Part shown: positions 18,341-26,717 of the stretch, piece after piece
Numbering within the stretch: the first letter of the stretch is position 1
How the letters are laid out: the number at the start of each line of letters is the position of its first letter
Origin: Thermophilibacter provencensis
GTDB lineage: Bacteria > Actinomycetota > Coriobacteriia > Coriobacteriales > Atopobiaceae
Reading direction: 5' to 3'
Length of the DNA: 51,083 nt
Assembly: GCF_030372065.1 (NCBI RefSeq)
Contig: NZ_JAUDEA010000014.1
Coordinates: 1-51,083, forward strand
Made by a program: the position numbers and the translations under genes
Notes under the pieces: generated by a model
Database searches by the model: none
The model's input: only the letters and a program-made list of their open reading frames with translations
Told to the model about the DNA's origin: nothing

Positions 18341-19854
18341 TTTGCCTCACCTCCCGCGATGGTGCTCATGATCTTGTTCTGGTTGAGGTCCTCGCCCGTG
18401 AGCTCGCCCACGACGTGGCGGTCGCGCATGACGACGAGCCTGGAGCAGGTGCGGATCATCTCGTCGAGCTCGGAGGAGATGAACGTGACGCTCATGCCCT
18501 CGGAGGCGAGCTGCAGGACGAGCTTCTGGATGTCGACCTTGGTGCCGATGTCAATGCCGCGCGTGGGCTCGTCGAGGATCAGGTAGTCCGGGTGCGTGAA
18601 GAGCCAGCGCGCGAGGATGGCCTTCTGCTGGTTGCCGCCGGAGAGCGACGCGATGGGCGTGTCCGCAGAGGCGGTCTTGATGTCGAGGAGCTTGATGTAC
18701 TCGTCGGCGATCTTGTAGGTCTCGGCCTTGGAGAATGGCTTGAGGAAGCCGCGGAGCACCTGCGCCGCGAGGATGATGTTCTCGCGGACGGAGAGCGAGC
18801 CGATGATGCCGTCGCCCTTGCGGTCCTCGGGCAGGTAGGCAATGCCCCTCTTCATGGCGTCGAGCGGCTTGGTGATCTTGACGTCCTTGCCGCCCTTCTT
18901 GACCTTGCCGCCGGTGACGCGGTCCGCGCCAAAGATGGCGCGCACGCACTCCGAGCGACCGGAGCCGAGAAGACCGGTGAAGCCGGTGACCTCGCCCTTC
19001 TTGATGTGGAAGTCGAAGGGGTAGACGGCGGCGTTGCTCTTGAGGCCCTCGGCCTCGTAGACGAGCTCGTCCGCGTCGGCGCCGGCGTAGGTGGTGTAGT
19101 CGCCCTTGATGTCGGCCATGTCGTCCATCTGCTTGCCGAGCATAGCGGCAACGAGGTCGACGCGCGGCATCTTCTCGATCTCGTACTCGCCGACGAGCTG
19201 GCCGTCGCGCATGACGGTGATGCGGTCGCAGATCTCATAGACCTGGTCTAGGAAGTGCGTGACGAAGATGATGCCAACGCCGCGCGCCTTGAGCTGGCGC
19301 ATCATGCCGAAGAGCTTCTCGACCTCGGACTCGTCGAGCGACGAGGTGGGCTCGTCGAGGATGAGGACCTTGCAGTCCATGTCCACCGCGCGGGCGATGG
19401 CCACCATCTGCTGCATGGCGATGGAGCAGCTGCCGAGCTGCTGCTTGGCACTGATGGGAATGCCGAGGTTCTGGAGGATCTTGTCCGCGTCCGCGTACAT
19501 CTTCTTCCAGTTCTCGGTCTTCTTGTGGCCGCGGCCGATGTACATGTTCTCGGCGACGGTCAGGTTGGGACAGAGCGTGATCTCCTGGTACACGGTGGCA
19601 ATGCCCACGTCCTGGGCGTCCTGCGGGGACTTGATGGAAACGGCGCCGTCGTGCCCCTGGAGGTAGATGTCGCCGCCGTCCTTCTCGTAGACGCCGGTGA
19701 GGACCTTGATGAGCGTGGACTTGCCCGCACCGTTCTCGCCCATGAGCGCGTGCACCTCGCCCGGGCGCAGCGTGAAGTCAACGTTTTGCAGAGCCTTCAC
19801 GCCAGGGAAGTACTTGCAGATCCCCCTCATCTCAACGAGATGATCTTTCTCCAC
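18337..19854 (-). CDS. sugar ABC transporter double ATPase, YtfR-like
   Basis: The 505-aa protein has two fused ATP-binding cassettes. The first has Walker A GENGAGKST (about 38-46) and Walker B LILDEPTSSLD, with a degenerate signature (GSCSIAMQQ). The second has GLLGSGRSE in place of Walker A and a proper LSGGNQQKA signature. This asymmetry is normal for the RbsA/MglA/YtfR group. The start is GTG at 19854 with AAGGAGGTGA eight bases upstream. It energises uptake through the two permeases encoded just downstream. A strong hairpin separates it from the binding-protein gene. Confidence 0.93.
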   Translation of the reverse strand: MEKDHLVEMRGICKYFPGVKALQNVDFTLRPGEVHALMGENGAGKSTLIKVLTGVYEKDGGDIYLQGHDGAVSIKSPQDAQDVGIATVYQEITLCPNLTVAENMYIGRGHKKTENWKKMYADADKILQNLGIPISAKQQLGSCSIAMQQMVAIARAVDMDCKVLILDEPTSSLDESEVEKLFGMMRQLKARGVGIIFVTHFLDQVYEICDRITVMRDGQLVGEYEIEKMPRVDLVAAMLGKQMDDMADIKGDYTTYAGADADELVYEAEGLKSNAAVYPFDFHIKKGEVTGFTGLLGSGRSECVRAIFGADRVTGGKVKKGGKDVKITKPLDAMKRGIAYLPEDRKGDGIIGSLSVRENIILAAQVLRGFLKPFSKAETYKIADEYIKLLDIKTASADTPIASLSGGNQQKAILARWLFTHPDYLILDEPTRGIDIGTKVDIQKLVLQLASEGMSVTFISSELDEMIRTCSRLVVMRDRHVVGELTGEDLNQNKIMSTIAGGEAK

Positions 19855-19880
19855 CGGTTGTTCACCTCCTTGTCAAAGGA

Positions 19881-19924
19881 AAGGGGCACGACGCTGATAC
19901 CGTGCCGAATGCGTCGTGCCCCTT
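19881..19924. terminator. intercistronic hairpin after the binding-protein gene
   Basis: AAGGGGCACGACGC (19881-19894) and GCGTCGTGCCCCTT (19911-19924) form a perfect 14-bp stem between the binding-protein and ATPase genes. Such stems commonly allow more binding protein than transporter by partial termination or by protecting the upstream mRNA. There is no long T-run. Confidence 0.6.
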
Positions 19925-19960
19925 CCGATTCAAAAACCAAAAATGGGGTGGAATCTCGAC

Positions 19961-20983
19961 TTAGATGCCGTTCTCGTCGATGTACTCCTGGGTCACCGTC
20001 TCGCAGTCGGCGTAGCCCTCCTCCATGATGATGGTCTTCTCCTCGACGGTGCCACCGGACTCGAGGGTGTTGATGACCTCGAGGATCGTGGCGGCCTGGT
20101 AGGGGTTGCACTGGCCGTCGTAGTTCCAGCGGCCGGCCATGACCTCCTCGAGGGCCCAGGTGTTGTGGTCAAAGCCCATGATGATGACGTCGCCGTCCTT
20201 GCCGTGGGTGATGCCCGCGGCGTCGAGGGCGGCCACGGCGCCCTTGGCCATGTCGTCGTTCTCGGCGTAGATAACGTTGAACGGGGTGCCGGCGTCAATG
20301 ACGGACTGGGTGATCTGCTGGGCGGTCGCGGCGTCCCAGTCGGCGGCCTGCTGGGTCACGAGGGTCCAGTTGTCGTTGGCCTCAACGGCCTTGTTGAGCG
20401 CGCCGGTGCGGCCGACCTGGGCGGCGGAGCCCATGACGCCCTGGATGTGGATGATGTTGTACTCGTCGAGGCCCTGCTCGGTCAGCCAGTTGACGGCGGT
20501 CTCACCCTCGGCGTCCATGTCGGAGACGACGGCGGCCACGTAGAGGGACTCGTCGGCGTCGACAACGCGGTCGAAGAGGATGGTCTGGGTGCCGGCGGCC
20601 TGGGCGTCCTGGAGCGGGGTGTCCCAGCCGGCGGTGTCGGCGGCGGAGACGAGCAGGTACTTCACGCCGTTCTGGATGAACTGCTGAGCGGACTGGATCT
20701 GCTCCTCGTTCTTCATGCTGTAGGCGAACTCGGCGGCAAAGCCGTTCTCCTCAGTGAAGGTCTCCTTCATGTCCTTGTCGTTAGCGGTGCGGTAGCCAGA
20801 CTCGTTGGGATCGTTGTTAATGATGCCCACGGAGATGAGCTCGCCACCAGCCTGGCTGGCGTCGCCCTCGCCGCCGTCGTCAGAGGCGGGGGTGTCGGTG
20901 TTGCCACCGTTGCAGCCAGCAAGCGCGAGAACGCCAGCAGTGCCGCCTGCGACCTTCAGGAAGTTCCTTCTCGAAATGCTCAT
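19961..20983 (-). CDS. sugar ABC transporter substrate-binding lipoprotein, YtfQ-like, probably L-arabinose
   Basis: The 340-aa protein begins MSISRRNFLKVAGGTAGVLA, which combines a twin-arginine motif (SRRNFLK) with a lipobox (LAGC), so it is probably a Tat-exported lipoprotein. A Gly/Asp-rich linker follows, then a Peripla_BP_4 sugar-binding domain (VGIINNDPNESGYR, ADTAGWDTPLQ, YAENDDMAKGAVAAL). The ATG at 20983 has AAAGGGAC before it. It is the promoter-proximal gene of the uptake operon, and the palindromic AACATGT/ACATGTT and TGTTTA sites upstream indicate sugar-responsive control. L-Arabinose as ligand is inferred from the araA-araB-araD genes downstream. Confidence 0.92.
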   Translation of the reverse strand: MSISRRNFLKVAGGTAGVLALAGCNGGNTDTPASDDGGEGDASQAGGELISVGIINNDPNESGYRTANDKDMKETFTEENGFAAEFAYSMKNEEQIQSAQQFIQNGVKYLLVSAADTAGWDTPLQDAQAAGTQTILFDRVVDADESLYVAAVVSDMDAEGETAVNWLTEQGLDEYNIIHIQGVMGSAAQVGRTGALNKAVEANDNWTLVTQQAADWDAATAQQITQSVIDAGTPFNVIYAENDDMAKGAVAALDAAGITHGKDGDVIIMGFDHNTWALEEVMAGRWNYDGQCNPYQAATILEVINTLESGGTVEEKTIIMEEGYADCETVTQEYIDENGI

Positions 20984-21501
20984 GTCCCTTTCCCTTCTCC
21001 TTGACATGACTTCCTTGCCATGCACAACAAAACATTGAGTAAACATGTGTTTATACATGTTCACTTCAAAGACAACCTTTGGTGACGCTAAAGCTGAGAC
21101 GGCAAATCTCCTTTTGGTGCCACTCCCCTCCCCGTGCTCGTACGGCCAACTCTCCTTGCCAAATCTTTGGGCACCGCATGGTACGTGCAACGACGTACTG
21201 TCCCAAACTCCCCAGGCAAAGATTGGGCCGCCCTGGACGACTCTGCTCTTCGTCCTCTTCTTTTTACTATTGGCTTACAGGCGGCATACCACTGCGCCCC
21301 GTAAACGGTATTTTTCTGTCCGTGAACGCAATGTTTAGCAGATGTTTATATCAAATCGAGCGTATTAACAGCCAAATTGTTTATAAATGTTTAGATTCTC
21401 GCGGCACCGAGATGAGCAAAAGCAGTGCTCAGGCGGGTTGCATGTTCTTCTCGCTGTTTTGATATGACTGTTTAGCCCGCATACAGACAGGGCGCGGGCA
21501 T
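20984..21501 (-). promoter_or_regulatory. regulatory region of the arabinose transporter operon
   Basis: This 518-bp AT-richer stretch holds no credible gene. Near the operon start, 21043-21062 reads AACATGT-GTTTAT-ACATGTT, a perfect 7-bp inverted repeat overlapping TAAACA-TG-TGTTTA (21040-21053). Further up are four TGTTTA words in two pairs: 21332/21343 (period 11) and 21378/21388 (period 10), with a fifth at 21469. The pairs match those before the LacI gene at 11.95 kb. This looks like a multi-site operator, possibly allowing DNA looping. Confidence 0.6.
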
Positions 21502-22281
21502 CTACCGTTGATTGACTGCCCAGAGCCGGAGAAGGCCGCGCAGGGTAAGCGTCTCGTCCACGGCGGCCTCGTGGCGCAGCAGGGCAGATATCGTCTGGGC
21601 GCCCGTGCCCGTGATTACGACGCGAGACTCTGCCCCGAGCTCCGCGGCTATGGCGTCGAGCAGCCCGTCTATGCGAGCCACCTCGCCCAGGACCACACCG
21701 GACATCATCGCGGCGCGCGTGTTCTTGCCAATGACGGAGGTGGGGGCCTTGAGGCCAATCATGGGCAGGCGCGCGGCCGCCTCGGAGAGCGAGCGGGCCC
21801 CCAGCTCCACGCCCGGGGTGATGATGCCGCCCACGAAGGCACCGTCGGGGTCCACGACCTCAAAGTTGGTGGTCGTTCCCAGGTCAACGACCACGACGGG
21901 CGCGCCATAGGTCTCCCGCGCGGCAACGACGTCCGCCACGCGGTCCGGGCCCACCTCGGAGGGGTCGTTGTAGCGCATTTTGACGCCAGTCTTGAGGCCG
22001 GGCCCCACCACGAGCGGGCGGCGGCCGCAGGCGGCGGCGAGCGCACGGCTCCACACGTCAACGAGCGTGGGCACCACGCAGGACATGATGGCGTCCTCGG
22101 GGAGGGGCAGCCCCATCATGAGGGCCGCCTGGGAGAGCTGCATCCTTGCCTCGTCGACGGTCAGGCGCTCGGCCGTGGTGACCTCGCAGGTTCCCGCAAG
22201 GCTCTCGCCCGCAAAGAGGCCAAAGCGCGTGGTGGTGTTGCCCACGTCAACGGTGAGCACGCTCTTCTCGGCCTGTGCCAT
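21502..22281 (-). CDS. coaX: type III pantothenate kinase
   Basis: The 259-aa protein is a CoaX-type ASKHA kinase that phosphorylates pantothenate, the first step of coenzyme A synthesis. The motifs are complete: DVGNTTTRFG (residues 11-20, phosphate loop), GPDRVADVVAA (substrate region), VDLGTTTNFEVV and GGIITPG. Type III enzymes are insensitive to CoA feedback and need a monovalent cation. GAGGAGGACAC precedes the ATG at 22281. It is on the same strand as the arabinose block but separated by a large regulatory gap, so it is probably a separate unit. Confidence 0.95.
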   Translation of the reverse strand: MAQAEKSVLTVDVGNTTTRFGLFAGESLAGTCEVTTAERLTVDEARMQLSQAALMMGLPLPEDAIMSCVVPTLVDVWSRALAAACGRRPLVVGPGLKTGVKMRYNDPSEVGPDRVADVVAARETYGAPVVVVDLGTTTNFEVVDPDGAFVGGIITPGVELGARSLSEAAARLPMIGLKAPTSVIGKNTRAAMMSGVVLGEVARIDGLLDAIAAELGAESRVVITGTGAQTISALLRHEAAVDETLTLRGLLRLWAVNQR

Positions 22282-22385
22282 GTGTCCTCCTCGCCCAAAC
22301 GAGAGCGCCTGCGTTAGGCATATACTGTAGCAGTCCGTAGAAACCCGACTCCCTGTGCGAGGGAGCGGATATTCAAAGGAGACAT

Positions 22386-24035
22386 ATGAGCGAGAAGGGC
22401 TCTCGCGCCTCGTGGCGCGGGCAGCTGAGCCCCGTGGGCATTGCCATCGGGTGCGTTGGCTGCGTCATCATCACGGCGTCCTCGGTCTACACCGCCCTCA
22501 AGATGGGCGCGCTGCCGTGGCCGACCATCTTCACCTCCATTGTTGCGCTGTTCTTGCTGCGGGCCTTTGGGCACCGGAGCCTCAACGAGGCCAACGTCAC
22601 GCAGATCGTGATGTCGGCGGGCTCCATGGTTGCCGGCGGCCTGGCATTCACCATTCCCGGCATCTGGATGCTCGGGCTTGCCGACGAGGTGAGCTGGGTA
22701 GAGATGCTCTTCGTGGCGCTTGCCGGCACGCTTTTGGGCCTGGTGTGCACCGCGGCGATCCGCCGGCGCTTTGTCGACGAGTCCAACCTTGAGTACCCCA
22801 TCGGCACCGCCGCGGCGGAGACGCTGCTCGCCACCAAGACGGGCGGCGTCACGGGCCGCAGGCTCTTTGGCTCGATGGGCCTGGCGGGCCTGTGGTGCGT
22901 GGCGCGCGACGCGCTGGGCTGGCTGCCGTCGATGCTGCTGCAGCTGCCGATCCCGGGCGTGAGCTTTGCGCTCTACAACTCGCCACAGATGCTTGCCGTG
23001 GGCTTTCTCGTGGGCGGCGTTGCCGTGGCGTTCTGGTTTGCCGGGGCGCTCGTGGGCAACTTCGGCATCATCGTGGGCGGCTCCGCGGCCGGGCTCTGGG
23101 ACGTGAGCACGGCGCAGGGCATCGTGTCCAGCCTGGGCATGGGCCTCATGATGGGCTCCGGCGTGGGCGTGGTGCTCAAGGACATCCTTCCCCACGCGGC
23201 GAGCGTGCTGCGCGGGCGCGGCGGCACCGATGGCACCTCCTCAGGTCACGGCTGGGGCAAGCTCGAGCGCGGGACGCTTGCGCTCATGGTTGCCGCGGCG
23301 GCGCTCGTCGTGTGCATCGGGCTTGGGCTGGGGCCGGTCGTGGCCGTGGTCGTTGTGCTTCTCGCCTTTGTGACCACGATCATGAGCGCACAGTCCGTGG
23401 GCCAGACCGGAATCGACCCGATGGAGATCTTTGGCCTCATTGTGCTGCTTGCGGTGGCGGCGTTCTCTGACGCGAGTCAGGTGCAGCTCTTCTACGTTGC
23501 CGGCGTGGTGGCCGTGGCGTGCGGCCTTGCCGGCGACGTCATGAGCGACTTCAAGACGGGCGCCATCATCGGGACAAACCCGCGGACCATGTGGGTGGGC
23601 CAGGCCATCGGCGCCCTGCTGGGCACCGTGGTTGCCGTGGCGGTGCTGTGCACGCTGGTGGCGGCATACGGGACCGGCGCGTTTGGCCCGGGCGAGATGT
23701 TTGTCTCTGCCCAGGCGAGCGTGGTGGCAACGATGGTCTCGGGCATCCCGAGCGTGCCGGGGTTTGTGGTCGGTCTTCTCGGCGGGATTGCGCTCTACTG
23801 GGCCGGGCTGCCGGCGATGATGTTTGGGCTTGGCGTCTACCTGCCGTTCTATATGTCGCTTACCGCTGCGCTGGGCGCGGGGGTCAAGTGGGTCTACGAG
23901 CGCTCGTGCGCTGCGCGGGGCGTTGAGGACTCCGAGGAAAAGGGCATTGTCGTGGCGTCGGGCGTGCTGGGCGGCGAGTCTATCGTGGGCGTGGTGATTG
24001 CGCTTGCGAGCGTGGTGAGCGGTCTCGCCGGATAG
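22386..24035 (+). CDS. OPT-family oligopeptide transporter
   Basis: The 549-aa polytopic membrane protein has some 13-15 hydrophobic segments. It carries OPT hallmarks: NLEYPIGTAAAETL (about residues 137-150), the paired QIVMSAGSM segment, and DVMSDFKTGAIIGTNPRTMW in the second half. Family members import small peptides or metal chelates with protons. AAAGGAGACAT lies before the ATG at 22386, and a TATACT box lies at 22321-22326. A strong terminator follows (24096-24147). The gene is monocistronic, and its substrate cannot be told from sequence. Confidence 0.88.
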   Translation: MSEKGSRASWRGQLSPVGIAIGCVGCVIITASSVYTALKMGALPWPTIFTSIVALFLLRAFGHRSLNEANVTQIVMSAGSMVAGGLAFTIPGIWMLGLADEVSWVEMLFVALAGTLLGLVCTAAIRRRFVDESNLEYPIGTAAAETLLATKTGGVTGRRLFGSMGLAGLWCVARDALGWLPSMLLQLPIPGVSFALYNSPQMLAVGFLVGGVAVAFWFAGALVGNFGIIVGGSAAGLWDVSTAQGIVSSLGMGLMMGSGVGVVLKDILPHAASVLRGRGGTDGTSSGHGWGKLERGTLALMVAAAALVVCIGLGLGPVVAVVVVLLAFVTTIMSAQSVGQTGIDPMEIFGLIVLLAVAAFSDASQVQLFYVAGVVAVACGLAGDVMSDFKTGAIIGTNPRTMWVGQAIGALLGTVVAVAVLCTLVAAYGTGAFGPGEMFVSAQASVVATMVSGIPSVPGFVVGLLGGIALYWAGLPAMMFGLGVYLPFYMSLTAALGAGVKWVYERSCAARGVEDSEEKGIVVASGVLGGESIVGVVIALASVVSGLAG

Positions 24036-24095
24036 CGGCGGCCTTGTCGGCGCGCGGCCGTTTGTGGACCCGCGCCGACAGTTTTCTCGCTTGGA

Positions 24096-24147
24096 ACGTC
24101 GGCGCGCGTCCCCGTTATTCCCAGCGGGGACGCGCACCGACGTTTTT
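24096..24147 (+). terminator. intrinsic terminator of the OPT transporter gene
   Basis: ACGTCGGCGCGCGTCCCC pairs with GGGGACGCGCACCGACGT (18-bp stem, one mismatch), followed by TTTTT. It lies 60 bp after the stop codon and between convergent genes. Confidence 0.85.
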
Positions 24148-24197
24148 ATCGCCAGAAGTGTCGTTTTGCGTCCACGCGCGCGAGCCGCCGCGGGCAC

Positions 24198-25010
24198 CTA
24201 CGCGTAGCGGAGCGCAGTGCGCACAGCCTCGTCGAGATACCCTCCCCCAAAGAGAACGCAGTGGAGGAGCAGCGGGGCCAACTGGTGGAGGCCAACGCGC
24301 TCCTGCCAGCCATCCGCGAGGGGCGAGGCCTCGTCGTAGCCGCGGACGACCTCCCCGAGATAGGGGTAACCAAAGAGCGCGAGCATGGCGAGGTCCGTCT
24401 CGGCGTGGCCGCCGTAGGCCATCGGGTCTATGAGCACACCGCCGGTTGGGGCGTCCGGGCTGGCGTCCCAGAGCACGTTACCGGCCCAGAGGTCGCCGTG
24501 CAGGCGCGCGCACGGGACGTCGGCCTCGCAGACGAGCGCGGGCTGCGGGGCATCAAACTCTCCCGACGCGAGCCGTGCCGCCACGCTCTCAAAGAGCCGC
24601 TGCTCGCGCGCGTCAAAGTCACCGCGGTCAACGAGCGTCTTCACGTAATTCATGATGCGGTGTTCGGCAAAGAAGACGCCCCAGCTTGTCGAGGCGTCCT
24701 CGCGCGCCACGTAGGGCGTGCGAGCGCGACCGCACCAGGGATTTCCCCGCCAGCCATCCGGAGCGCATCCGTACCATGCCGCGCCGGCAGCATGCATGTG
24801 AGCGAGACCTGCGCCAATGCGCCGCGCCGCCGCGGCCGAGGGGGCGCCTGTGATCACGCGCTCCTCTTCGAGGACGTCGTCGCTTGCGCGAATCACGCGC
24901 ACAACGCGAATTCCGCCCGAGCGCTCGGCCTCCGCAAGCCAGCGGAGCGCGGCCGCCTCCCCAGGCAGGTTGTCGCCGTAACCAGCGGTTTTTATGAAGG
25001 TGCTCGACAT
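24198..25010 (-). CDS. fructosamine kinase family protein
   Basis: The 270-aa protein belongs to the fructosamine/ketosamine-3-kinase branch of the aminoglycoside phosphotransferase fold. The catalytic loop reads LHGDLWAGNVL (about residues 176-186), and the metal-binding segment IDPMAYGGHAETDLAML follows. Members phosphorylate sugars attached to amines so that glycated proteins or Amadori products break down. The start at ATG 25010 has AGGGAGA upstream; a longer frame enters the repeat region. Bacterial family members can also act on other small molecules, so the substrate remains open. Confidence 0.87.
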   Translation of the reverse strand: MSSTFIKTAGYGDNLPGEAAALRWLAEAERSGGIRVVRVIRASDDVLEEERVITGAPSAAAARRIGAGLAHMHAAGAAWYGCAPDGWRGNPWCGRARTPYVAREDASTSWGVFFAEHRIMNYVKTLVDRGDFDAREQRLFESVAARLASGEFDAPQPALVCEADVPCARLHGDLWAGNVLWDASPDAPTGGVLIDPMAYGGHAETDLAMLALFGYPYLGEVVRGYDEASPLADGWQERVGLHQLAPLLLHCVLFGGGYLDEAVRTALRYA

Positions 25011-25029
25011 CGCGCCGTCTCCCTTATTT

Positions 25030-25236
25030 GAAAAATGACCCTTCGTGTAGCGCCGGAGCACTCCAGATTGGAAAATGCTCCTTCGTGCAGCGTCAATTGT
25101 GACCTAAAACGCAGTGGAGCCAGGTATCTGAGCACAAATGCCCAGTTGGCTACTTGAGATACCCCCGGAAATACGCTACACGAAGAGGCATTTTCCCAAT
25201 TGAGAGGGCCTCGCGCTACACGAGAGGCGGTTTTTC
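25030..25236. repeat. four-copy 23-bp element, two direct and two inverted
   Basis: A unit of the form GAAAAATGnnCCTTCGTGTAGCG occurs forward at 25030-25052 and 25070-25092 and as reverse complement at 25174-25196 and 25214-25236. Between them GGTATCT/AGATACC form an inner stem. The whole can fold as a large cruciform. It lies between the divergent fructosamine-kinase and engB genes and holds no gene. Origin unknown. Confidence 0.7.
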
Positions 25237-25303
25237 GATTTCTCATGAGCCCCGTCAAGCCTCGGTACAATGGAACGCCTGAAGACGAGTGAAAGGACCA
25301 GCA

Positions 25304-25891
25304 TTGGCCGGCATCAACTACCAGACCGCGCGCTTTGAGGCCTCGTACGGCACCGTTGCGCAGCTCCCCGCCTCTACCACCCCCGAGGTTGCCGTGGCCG
25401 GCCGCTCCAACGTGGGCAAATCGTCCCTGCTCAACAAGCTCTTCGGGCGCAAGGGCCTCGTCAAGGTCTCAAGCACGCCCGGAAAGACCGCCAACATCAA
25501 CTTCTTCGAGGTGGACGGCATTCGCTTTGTGGACCTCCCCGGCTACGGCTTTGCCAAGGTCTCGCAGAAGGAGAAGCAGCGCTGGGCAGACCTCATCTCC
25601 GGCTACTTTGCACAGGAGCGTAGTTTTAACCTGGTGATTGCGCTTGTGGACATTCGTCACGACGCCCAGAGGCTCGACCACGAGATGGTCGGTTTCCTGC
25701 GCGAGAGCGAGCTTCCCTTTGTGGTGGCGCTCACCAAGGCCGACAAGCTCGGGCGCTCCAAGCAGGCGCAGCAGGCGTCGACCATTGCCCGCCAGCTCGG
25801 CATCGAGCGCGACCAGGTGATCGTCACGTCCTCCGAGACCGGTCAGGGCATCGACGACCTCCGCCGCCTCATCGCCGAGGCGTGTCTGTGA
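25304..25891 (+). CDS. engB: ribosome biogenesis GTPase EngB/YsxC
   Basis: The 195-aa protein has all G motifs of a TrmE-Era-EngB-type GTPase: G1 GRSNVGKSS, G2 region STPGKTANINFF, G3 DLPGYG, G4 TKADK and G5 TSSETGQG. The family helps assemble the large ribosomal subunit. Start at TTG 25304 is preferred, because AAAGGA lies six bases upstream and the protein then begins near AGINYQTARF; a GTG at 25289 lacks a site. A -10-like TACAAT is at 25266-25271. Its last codon and stop (CTGTGA) lie inside the perfect palindrome 25886-25997. Confidence 0.93.
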   Translation: MAGINYQTARFEASYGTVAQLPASTTPEVAVAGRSNVGKSSLLNKLFGRKGLVKVSSTPGKTANINFFEVDGIRFVDLPGYGFAKVSQKEKQRWADLISGYFAQERSFNLVIALVDIRHDAQRLDHEMVGFLRESELPFVVALTKADKLGRSKQAQQASTIARQLGIERDQVIVTSSETGQGIDDLRRLIAEACL

Positions 25892-25997
25892 TTTGGGGAC
25901 GTGCTATTTCTCTCAGAGTTTTTGGGACAGGCCCGGCGTCTACGTGCCGGGCCTGTCCCAAAAACTCTGAGAGAAATAGCACGTCCCCAAATCACAG
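25886..25997. repeat. perfect palindrome with 52-bp arms (family D)
   Basis: The arms 25886-25937 and 25946-25997 are exact reverse complements around an 8-nt loop. Both flanking convergent genes, engB and mntP, end in CTG-TGA taken from the outer tips of this palindrome. A diverged half copy lies after recQ at 42216-42262. It can act as a two-way RNA hairpin, but no long T-run is present. Confidence 0.9.
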
Positions 25998-26564
25998 AAG
26001 GCCGAGATGCTCGAGGAGCACTTTGAGGCCAATCAGGATGAGCACCACGCCGCCCACGACGCTCGCCGGCTTCTCGTAGCGCGCACCAAAGAAGTGCCCC
26101 ACGGCAACACCGGCAAACGAAAGACCAAACGTGATCACGCCAATGAGCGCAACGGTGGGCACAATGTCCACCGAGAGCGCCGCAAACGAGATGCCCGCCG
26201 CCAGCGCATCGATTGAGGTCGCCACCGCCAGGACAAGAAACTCCCGCAGGTCAATCCGGCTCGTGTCCTCGCAGGCGCAGTCCTCGCTCTCCTCGTGAAA
26301 GGCCTCCCAGAGCATCTTTCCGCCAATGAAGGCAAGCAGCACAAACGCCACCCAATGGTCAACGGGCTCGATCAACCACATGAACTGGCTGCCGAGCGCC
26401 CAGCCAATGAGCGGCATGAGCGCCTGAAAGCCCCCAAAGAAAAGCGCCAGCACCGCGGCGGTGCGCAGGTTGAGCTTCCTCATGCCAAGGCCGCGGCAGA
26501 TGGAGACCGCAAACGCGTCCATCGAAAGCCCAACGGCAATCAGCAGCTGCTCGACAATCCCCAT
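25992..26564 (-). CDS. mntP: manganese efflux pump MntP
   Basis: The 190-aa membrane protein has six hydrophobic segments in two repeats. Each repeat carries the acidic motif of the MntP (YebN) family: LSMDAFAVSICRG (residues 14-26) and VATSIDALAAGISFA (about 113-127). It exports Mn2+ to prevent toxicity. GAGGGGG lies before the ATG at 26564. No yybP-ykoY riboswitch was recognisable upstream. Its stop codon lies in the shared palindrome. Confidence 0.93.
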   Translation of the reverse strand: MGIVEQLLIAVGLSMDAFAVSICRGLGMRKLNLRTAAVLALFFGGFQALMPLIGWALGSQFMWLIEPVDHWVAFVLLAFIGGKMLWEAFHEESEDCACEDTSRIDLREFLVLAVATSIDALAAGISFAALSVDIVPTVALIGVITFGLSFAGVAVGHFFGARYEKPASVVGGVVLILIGLKVLLEHLGLL

Positions 26565-26628
26565 GACGCCCCCTCTCGCGAGGCGCCATCATACCACAGC
26601 GCCCTCTGTTACCAGCAGGGAAACTGCC

Positions 26629-26675
26629 TTGCACTCCATCGCGCTAAAGCGTATATTCGACCGTGCGCTTTAGCT
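26629..26675 (+). promoter_or_regulatory. promoter and overlapping inverted repeat of the amino acid ABC operon
   Basis: TTGCAC (26629-26634) and TATATT (26652-26657) are spaced by 17 bp, a good sigma-70-type promoter. The stem GCTAAAGC/GCTTTAGC (26643-26650, 26667-26674) straddles the -10 box and could be a repressor site or a 5'-UTR hairpin. Confidence 0.6.
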
Positions 26676-26717
26676 TAATAAAGCGCTGCCGAGAAGAACC
26701 ACATGGAAGGAACAGCC

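Noticed and set aside
21045-21338. A 97-codon open frame in the arabinose regulatory region
   Set aside because: No ribosome site, no family features, and it covers the operator-like repeats of the transporter promoter.
26565-26717. Possible yybP-ykoY manganese riboswitch before mntP, or an amino acid riboswitch before the ABC operon
   Set aside because: The mntP leader is too short and without the conserved loop. The ABC leader has only a simple stem overlapping the -10 box.
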